Assembly (NCBI GenBank): GCA_002682825.1
Contig: NOKP01000002.1
Coordinates: 935,132-999,131 of the forward strand
Reading direction: 5' to 3'
DNA from: Neonectria sp. B-13
Lineage: Eukaryota; Ascomycota; Sordariomycetes; Hypocreales; Nectriaceae
DNA: 64,000 bases
The notes below the pieces were generated by a model. It made no database searches and had not been told where the DNA came from. It was given only the letters and a program-made list of their open reading frames with translations. The first letter of the stretch is position 1. Each line of letters starts with the position of its first letter. Both the position numbers and the translations under genes were made by a program. Shown one piece after another: positions 56,738-64,000 of this stretch.

Positions 56738-58395
56738 TTAGCTGAGTGACCATCTTGCCGCTACTTCCATCCAAAGATCCATACTAGCCACAAGTCGGGC
56801 CTCAGTGACTGGGTCGAAAGCCAGCCTCCGAAGAGCTAAATGAGGAAGAATGGACAATCTTTTGAAACCCAATCTGTCCCCACCCGTTTCTGTGAAAGGA
56901 ATTCTCTCCACGGTGAGTGAACGGGTTAAGGCAACTCCAGCCCACACTTTGACTACCTTAGGCGCTAGAACAAAATCCTTTCCAGCGGCTCGCCAAATTA
57001 TTGTAGCTCGACAGTCATCCTGGGTATAGCGGAATAAGTATCCAAATCCGTTGCCGGAATTCCATAGCTCTAACGTCCGCAGTCGGGGCAGTGTCTTTGC
57101 TGCCCTACCAGCAAGAGCTAATAAATTCGTCATATTCTTTTGGCTTGTGAACGGTTGGAAACATCCAGCCCTGAGAGAGAGATGCTGAAGGTTCGATTCC
57201 TCACACATCCCGTCTTGGACAAGTTGTTTTAAAAGCTTATTGGCACTGATATCAAAAGGAGGGCAGAACTCGGTGAAGCGATGGCATGATGTTGCCATGA
57301 ACTGTGTTAGTGGTTCGAGAATGTCGCGGATGGGCAAAGATGCACAGGAATCCCACCTTTTGATATTGTCGAAGGAGAAGCGCTCGACGCTGGCGGGGAG
57401 CGCGGGTATCAAGCACGTTCGGAGACCTAAAATTCTTATTAGACATACTGTTTTCCGTTTTCTTGTCAAATGCCGGCTTATCATACCGTTCAAAAAAGCT
57501 CTCTCGCTTTCCTCCGTGCGCCCTCTCCATCTGTCGAGGCGAAACGACTTCAGGGCTACGAAGCTTTCGCGAAAGAGTTTCGCAAGTGACATCAACGCAA
57601 TCCCTCTGAAGAACTCTCGACGTAGAAGAAGTCCCTTGACTATGGGAACAGTGGGGAGATTCCGTATTGTATTCCCGCAGCTTTGTCGTTTCTTGACCAG
57701 CCATGGCTGAAGCTCAAGCGGCGTTCCGCGGAGCCGCTGTGACATCCCATATTGAACTGGGCTATGACGTCGTGTGATGCCGAATCTCCCTTGATTCCCC
57801 ATTTTCTGCCTGTAGTATTCCAAAAGACCTGGAGATCTCTCCAAGTCCTCCTCAAACCGGAATGGGTGATCGTCGTGGACTTCGAGCTGCCACCGATGAT
57901 ATTTCTGGTCGCTGGGCGAGTGTGCGTCAATCTCCAGCGCAAGCCCTCCATGAATGCCCTCCCAAGATGACAGCGCATTGAGTAGAACTGCGATGGCGTA
58001 TGTAAAGGCCCTGTTGTTCCTGTTGCCCAAGGTGTCAGTGGCACCTCGAACCAGCCCTGAAGATAGATTTTCACTTACTGAGTAATGTTTGTTGCGCTCT
58101 CCGGCCTGTCGTAGATGCGCTTAGTGTATTCAGCGAGCTTGATACGTAGCCACAAACGATTTATGTAGTTTAATCTGATAGCGTTCTTTCCCCGAACAGC
58201 TTTCGCAAATTTGGGCAGATCTGACGATGCGAGAGCCATGCGCCGAAAAGTTTCCTTCTCGAAGAAGCATTGCCACTCTTGGGACACGGTGGCCAAAGAA
58301 GACGCTTTAGCGAACCCGCGGTCCATAGTGGTTTCAATACTCCCATATTTGGGGATAATGCATCGTAGGATCAGTAGACGAATCTCTGGATACAA
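56738..58395 (-). CDS. Uncharacterised fungal protein resembling DUF6546 type
   Basis: Two exons join in frame across a 59-nt intron at 58078-58020 (GTAAGT...CAACAG): 58395 or beyond to 58079, and 58019-56738, at least 532 residues. The N-terminus WDSLYPEIRLLILRCI followed by VSQEWQCFFEKETFRRMAL resembles an F-box-like start. INRLWLRIKLAEY, LLNALSSWEGIHGGLALEI and HSPSD match my memory of the DUF6546 family, of unknown function. The C-terminus has leucine-rich pattern (LRTLELWNSGNG, LRRLAFDPVTEARLVASMD). Oddity: reading back from SLYPEI the frame reaches a TAA (about 58492) without any ATG, so either a short first exon lies upstream or the start has been lost. The 5' end given is a conservative limit. 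Confidence 0.6.
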
Positions 58396-58759
58396 CGAGT
58401 CCCAACAGGGCCTGGCGGTGAAGGCGTTCTTGGCGAGTGATGTTGAAGTTGGACAGTTCAGACTCCCGTGGGAAGGGCACAGGCTTTATGTGTGTCCATG
58501 GAGCTTTTTTATTTTTTTTATTAAGTATCTCAGATGCGTGAATGACTCAGTGTGCCTGGAAATTTTGAAACCTTCCTGCGTTTAAATAAAAGTCAAATTC
58601 GCAGAGGTCTGGCCATACCAAGCACAAGTCAAGGCAGATCATACCAAGTATGGAAACCGAACAGAAACAAAAATAACCTTAGGTTGAATCAGGAGATAAT
58701 AAGATGCGAACCAGGTGGAAGTGACAACAACCAGGGTTGCGCGAAAAACTACTAACTAA

Positions 58760-59300
58760 TTAAATAATTATTAGTACCAAGTAGTTGATTATACTTATTC
58801 GGCTGTAGATAAATGCAAAGACCTGGCGATGACGCACTTGATGCCGCATCCTGTTCGTGATGAGTAAGATATGGCAATCGCTTGTGGAGGTATACTCACT
58901 GACGAGAGCGCTCACAGCCTCTTCGTGGGACGAGACGGCACCAAATGCTTTGCCCGTAACAACCACGTTCTATCCATCTTTAAATCCGGGCTTCATCAGT
59001 TCGAGTCGATGGTACCCGGTCTCCTCGTTATTCTTGGCCTCGATCAGGTACTGCGCCGGTGCAACTGTTTTTCTGTCAGCCGATATCACATACCTAGAAC
59101 GAGAGCGATGCCAACTGACTGCATCTGTGTCGATGAAATCCCTCAGGCTCTGTACTCTGCCGTGTATCGAGAACTTGGAAATGTCGCTGGCTGTCATGCC
59201 GGGTATGAAGGTGGTTTCTCTTTTTGCGCCTGAAGGCGGATCTGGAGCTGGGGACTCAACGATACAGAACACAGCAGGATGATTGCTGCACTGCCCAGTG
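58760..59300 (-). pseudogene. Gene relic with in-frame stop, family unknown
   Basis: The minus strand reads CSNHPAVFCIVESPAPDPP, then FIPGMTASDISKFSIHGRVQSLRDFID, SRYVISADRKTVAPAQYLIE and LELMKPGFKDG, then TAG, and continues in the same frame NVVVTGKAFGAVSSHEEA. There is no ATG upstream before a TGA. An Asn-Val-Val-Val-Thr-Gly segment directly after the stop suggests a Lys codon turned into TAG. I do not recognise the family. It lies in the spacer before the NACHT-WD40 gene, in the opposite orientation. Confidence 0.5.
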
Positions 59301-59500
59301 ATTGTGGACCTTTGTCACTGATTTAAGAGGTAAAGAAAACTTCCAGTCCGCCTCTTCCTTTACGCTCAGGGACATCTACATGACTTTATCAGGGCGAGAC
59401 CCATCAGGCTGAAGATCACTGGCCACTGTGACGTGTCAAACGGGGTGAGATGATGCAACTATGCACAGCCTCGCGGCCGACCCCTCATCTCCCAAGCCCT

Positions 59501-59530
59501 TCACTTTCACTTTCACCTTCACCTTCACCA
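59501..59530. repeat. TTCACY hexamer repeat in the NACHT-WD40 leader
   Basis: Five tandem hexamers, TTCACT twice then TTCACC three times, lie 50 bp upstream of the start codon. Pyrimidine-rich tracts at this place are common in fungal promoters and 5' leaders. Confidence 0.8.
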
Positions 59531-59579
59531 ACGCCGTTGCAATAGCTGCAATCATCTAACCCTCGCCTCAGACCTTGTC

Positions 59580-62500
59580 ATGGAAGGCCTCGGCGTTGTT
59601 GCGAACGTCATCGCCGTCGTTGACTTGTCTGTCAAGGTGATCGGATGGTGTGCGCAATACGCCCAAGATGTCAAACACGCAAAGAGCGACAAAGCGCGAC
59701 TTTCGCAAGAAGCGACCCGCCTAAACATAGCATCACAGAATGCTCGAGATCTACTTACCGGCTCACAGAGCGCGAGGCTGAAGGGTTCCAAGTTGCTCTT
59801 TCTCGCTATGGTTGACAGCGAATCCCACCTTCGACGGCTGGAGCAATTGCTCGCATCTGGACAGCCCACAACCAAAGCCAAAGCACGCTTCGATGCTTTG
59901 AAGTGGCCATTCAAGAGCAAAGAGGTTGATTCCATTATTAAAGACCTCAGACGATGCTCTGATGATATATCTTCAGCCCTGCAGGTTGACCAGACGTGAG
60001 TCCCAACAACCCTACTGCCCACTGAGTACTGTGAAGTGCCTTGAGGGCTATGTGTAGGGGGATTCTATTTACCTAAGGCCTGTGGGTCTAAGGTTGTAAC
60101 TCGAGCGTTCCTAGGGTCACTATAATATTGAACCACTGAGCTAACAACTTCAAACCCCAGCACTCTGATCCTCGATATTGACCAGAGGATGGCTCTTGAC
60201 CGACTCCCCGTTGCCGAAGGGGCAAGCTACGACTGGCGTGCAGAGGAACACAACCCAACTTGTCTACAAGATACCCGAGTCGATCTACTGGAGCACATAT
60301 CTAAATGGGCTGATGATGCTTCAGCAAAACCGGTCTTCTGGCTTAACGGGATGGCCGGCACCGGAAAATCGACCATTTCCCGCACCGTTGCTGGGAATTT
60401 CGCGAAGTCCGGTCACCTTGGTGCTAGCTTCTTCTTCAAAAAAGGAGAAGCTGACCGAGGGAGCTTGTCCAAGTTTGCCACGACCATTGCTGCCCAGTTA
60501 GTCGAGAGGATGCCTGTTGTCGCACCGCACGTCAAGGCTGCCATTGACGCCGACCCCAACTTATTTAGAAAGACAGTGCGAGAACAGTTTGACAAGCTCA
60601 TTGTTAGCCCGTTGTCAAAGATTCCCCACGACTCTGCCAAACTCGGAGGCTTCGTGGTCATTGTCGATGCTCTTGATGAATGCGACCGAGACGAAGACGT
60701 CGAACTGATTATTCATCTCTTCTCACACACCACCACGACTCTACAGTCCCTACAGTTGAGGGTTTTTGCAACCAGCAGGCCAGAATTGCCAATTCGACTA
60801 GGATTCGATGCTATCAAGGGTTCATACCAGGATGTCATCCTCCAAGATATACCTGCTCATATCATCGAGCACGACATCTCTGCCTTCCTCGAGAAAGAGC
60901 TCGAAAAAATCAGGACCAAGTACAATTCATCTGTATCTGCAGACCGGCGTCTGGACCTCAACTGGCCTGGCGAAGGAAATACCCGGATTCTTGTGAAGAT
61001 GGCCGTTCCACTGTTTATTTTCGCTGCTACCGTGTGCCGGTTTCTTGCCGATCGGAGATGTGGAAATCCCAACAAGCAGCTGAAAGAAGTACTGCAGTTT
61101 CAAACCGAAAGTCAGGCATCTCAACTCGATGCAACCTATCTGCCCATTTTGGGTCGGCTCATCGACGACCTGACCACCAAGCAGAAAAGCGCCGTCATTG
61201 CCCGTTTTCAGGATATCATTGGCTCTCTCGTTATCCTAGCGAGGCCCCTCTCGGCTTCTACTCTCGGGCGGATTCTCAACTTGCCGAAAGATACAGTCGA
61301 TGACCAGCTAGACATGCTTCATTCGGTGTTGAGCATTCCATCATCAGAGCAATCTCCGGTCAGGCTGCTACATCTGTCGTTTCGCGACTTTCTCTTGGAT
61401 TCAGAGAAGCGGGAAAAGAACCAGTTCTGGATAGATAAGAAACAAGCTCATAGCCACATGGCTATGAACTGCCTGCGAGTTCTTGAGAAACACTTACGGA
61501 CAGATATTTGCAGCCTTGTTCAACCAGCAATAAGACGCTCATCTGTCAGCCCCCAAGTCATAGATGCCCATATTCCACCAGAAGTGCGCTATGCGTGCCT
61601 TTACTGGGCTCATCACATCCAACAAGCGGAAGGAACTATCGATGATAGCGGGCCAGAATATGGGTTTCTGTTGCAACATTTCCTCCACTGGTTAGAAGCG
61701 CTAAGCCTTATTGGAAGAGCTTTCGAGAGTCTGAAGATTATTCAGGTCTTACGTTCAATTATGAAGGTAAGTAGCTGATTCCCCCATCGGGTTGTAAGGA
61801 ACCGGAATTTGCTAACAATGATAATTACAGCTCGAGAGCAGCGTCGAATTTCTTGACTTTCTTCAAGACGCGGTACGACTCATCAAAGTCAGCCTACGTA
61901 CCATAGACTCTGCGCCTCTTCAGATCTACTCTTCAATTCTCATGTTTGCGCCAAGGAACAGTCCCGTACGCAAAGTCTTTGAGGACCAGATTCCTGATTG
62001 GATAGTTCTCACGCCAGAACCTGAAGATAATTGGGACCAATGCCAACTGGTCTTAGAAGGCCACGAAAGACTAGTATACTCGGTCTCGTTTTCGCCTGAC
62101 TCAAAGCTCATAGCCTCGGGCGGTGGCGATAGTGTTGTGCGGCTCTGGCGAAGCGATGATGGCGAATGCATCCACCACCTCCAGAGCCATAGAATGAAGC
62201 TTGGAAATCCATGGAATTTAGTATTCTCACCAGACTCTAAACTTGTGGCATCACTCTATGGTGGTAAACATATGAAGATATTGCGCACTAAGGACGGTGT
62301 TTGCACACAGATGCTCGAAAGCGACCGGGAAGTCCTCTCAGTGGCATTTTCATCCGACTCAAAACTGATTGCCTTGGCACTTTGTGATCAAACTGTCAAG
62401 CTCTGGCGACTAGATAATGGGGAGTGCACCCGAGTTTTCAAAGGCTTCGACGACAAAACAACATCAGCGGTCTTCTCACATGACCTCAAAGTCGTGGCTT

Positions 62501-64000
62501 TCACCTCCATTGTCGTTTCACCTGGTATAACCCAGAGTGTACCGGCCCCTACGCTTGTGCGACTCTGGAGAGTGGATAATAGCGAGTGCATTCAAGTGGT
62601 TGAAAGTGATGACATGCAAAAACCCGAGGTTGTGGCATTTTCACATGATTCTAAGCTCATTTATTCGGTCTCCAAAACGAGTATATGGCTGTGGCGAATC
62701 GATAGTGGCGAGTGCATTCAACTACTTAAGGGCCAGCGGGAATATGGGAATTTTTTGGCCTTTTCACACGACTTGGGGCTTGTAGCTTCAGCGACACGTG
62801 ACGGCACTATACGGCTCTGGCGCAGAGATGATGGCGAGTGCATCCAAGTTCTCAAGGGCCATGTCAAAACAGTGACATCGGTTGCATTCTCGAAAGACTC
62901 AAAGCTTATAGCCTCGGTCTCCTTTGATAAGACTGTACGGCTTTGGACAGTCAAAAATGGCGAGTCAACCAGAACGTCTCAAGGTCATGAAGGCGCCGTG
63001 AACTCAGTTGTGCTCTCGCATGATTCGAAGCTTATAGCTTCATCCGCTCTTGACCAGGCCGTTCGGCTCTGGCTAGCTGAGAGTGGCGAGTGCATCCACA
63101 TACTAAAGGGCCACGAAGAGCGAGTGTGTGCACTAGCCTTCTCGCATGACTCGAATCTCTTAGCTTCGGTCTCTGAAGATTACCTCCTGAGGCTTTGGCG
63201 AACCGACAGCGGCGAGTGCATTCAAGTTCTTAGCAGAGACCGTATTGGAGCTTTTGGGTATCCGCTAGTTAGATTCTCGCATGATTCTACCCTTGTATTA
63301 TCAGGGTCTTTTGATTCGACTGTCATCGTCTGGGAAGTCAGCACCGGCAAGTGCATCCAAGAACTACAGGGTCATGAGGCCTATGTGAAATCAGTTGCGT
63401 TTTCACATGACGCAAGACTAATAGCCTTAGGATCTGACGATGGGACCGTGCGACTATGGCAAGTTGATAGCGGCCAGTGCATCCGAGTGATGGATGACCA
63501 TAAAGCCCGGGTGGAATCAGTACTGTTCTCACCGGACTCGACACTGATAGCTTCGACCGCTATCGACGGGACTGTGCGCCTGTGGCAAACTGCTAGTGGA
63601 GAATGTGTTCAAGTGCTTGAGGGCAGCGGTAAAATCGTCTGGGATGATGGTTCCTTAACGGCATTCTCGTCGGATACAAAACTTGTTGCGTCAGTCTTCC
63701 AGGACACGGTGCGGGTCTGGCAAACTGAGCGTGGAGGGTGCCTTCAAGAGGTGTCCGGCATTCGGGCAACTTACCTTCAGTTCGACCACGAGAATTCAAG
63801 GCTCTCAACAGATTTTGGCGCCATATCTATCCAAAGCGCACTTTCATCCACTACGAAAACACACACGCCTTTCACTGACTGCCTATCCGGTTTTGGGATT
63901 AGTGAAGATCGCTGCTGGATTTTATGGCAGGGAATCCGAATCATGTGGTTACCGCCAGAGTTTCGCCCCGGTTGCTCAATTGTCACAGGATCAACTGTGG
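59580..64000 (+). CDS. NACHT-WD40 STAND protein (NWD type), C-terminus outside window
   Basis: Exons 59580-59995, 60161-61766 and 61831 to the right edge join in frame (introns 165 and 64 nt) for at least 1397 residues. The N-terminus (MEGLGVVANVIAVVDLSVKV) is the helical domain fungi place before NACHT modules, often a death-inducing effector. The NACHT part has Walker A LNGMAGTGKSTIS (about 60345-60380), Walker B VVIVDALDECDRDED and the sensor-like VFATSRPELP, followed by a winged-helix region ending LLHLSFRDFLLD. From about 62050 a WD40 array of about 13 repeats follows, with a core like SKLIASVSFDKTVRLW and GECIQVLKGH. Such proteins (HET-E and NWD relatives) sense ligands through the WD repeats and mediate nonself recognition. 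The frame is still open at the window end. Confidence 0.93.
62050..63770 (+). repeat. WD40 repeat array (about 13 units of roughly 126 bp)
   Basis: Units average about 42 codons and share the spelling FSHDSKLIAS...TVRLWR.DSGECIQVLKGH. Repeats 6-9 and 11-12 are the most alike. Repeat 4 has an insertion (SIVVSPGITQSVPAP), repeat 10 has FDSTVIVWEVSTGKCIQ, and repeats 2, 13 and 14 are degenerate. Confidence 0.85.

Overview
The window looks like chromosomal DNA of a filamentous ascomycete (Pezizomycotina, most likely a Sordariomycete such as a Fusarium relative). The evidence is the short introns (about 49-70 nt in most genes, GTAAGT-like donors, YAG acceptors) and fungus-specific families: HET proteins, NACHT STAND proteins, a highly reducing polyketide synthase, a Zn2Cys6 regulator, a DUF3425 bZIP, a cyanide hydratase, a PTH11/rhodopsin-type membrane protein, and hAT and Fot1/pogo transposons. 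The species cannot be named from sequence alone. Gene models were built by hand; where it could be checked, the spliced length is a multiple of three.

Layout. 1-2141 (-): a long uninterrupted hAT transposase that runs off the left edge. 2.5-4.6 kb (-): HET protein 1. 5.5-7.65 kb (-): DUF3292 membrane protein. 8.5-10.7 kb (+): HET protein 2. 11.5-28.2 kb: a candidate polyketide cluster with a P450 (-), a nine-exon highly reducing PKS (KS-AT-DH-MT-ER-KR-ACP, -), a rhodopsin/PTH11-like membrane protein (-) and a BAHD-type acyltransferase (+). 28.5-29.0 kb (-): a decayed Fot1/pogo transposase. 29.5-33.4 kb (+): a nucleoside-phosphorylase/NACHT STAND protein. 33.8-34.8 kb (-) and 35.3-36.5 kb (+): a divergent bZIP/NmrA pair with a perfect 22-bp inverted repeat in the shared promoter. 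37.5 kb: an orphan TPR fragment. 38.6-40.3 kb (+): a Zn2Cys6 regulator whose zinc cluster is split over two exons. 40.4-41.7 kb (-): a GPI-type aspartic protease. 43.9-45.1 kb (-): cyanide hydratase. 45.1-48.0 kb: a gene-poor stretch with two hairpin-forming sequences. 48.1-49.8 kb (-): HET protein 3. 51.2-52.6 kb (-): an amino-acid permease. 52.6-56.7 kb: a gene desert. 56.7-58.4 kb (-): a two-exon protein resembling the DUF6546 type. 58.8-59.3 kb (-): a gene relic. 59.6-64 kb (+): a NACHT-WD40 protein that runs off the right edge.

How the genes fit together. The P450, HR-PKS and acyltransferase form a plausible small biosynthetic unit: a reduced, C-methylated chain is made, oxidised and acylated or released. 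No TE or reductase domain follows the ACP, so release must come from elsewhere. Five genes belong to fungal allorecognition/innate-immunity classes (three HET, two NACHT). Together with transposons, gene relics and in-frame 15-bp minisatellites, this gives the window the character of an accessory, fast-evolving region.
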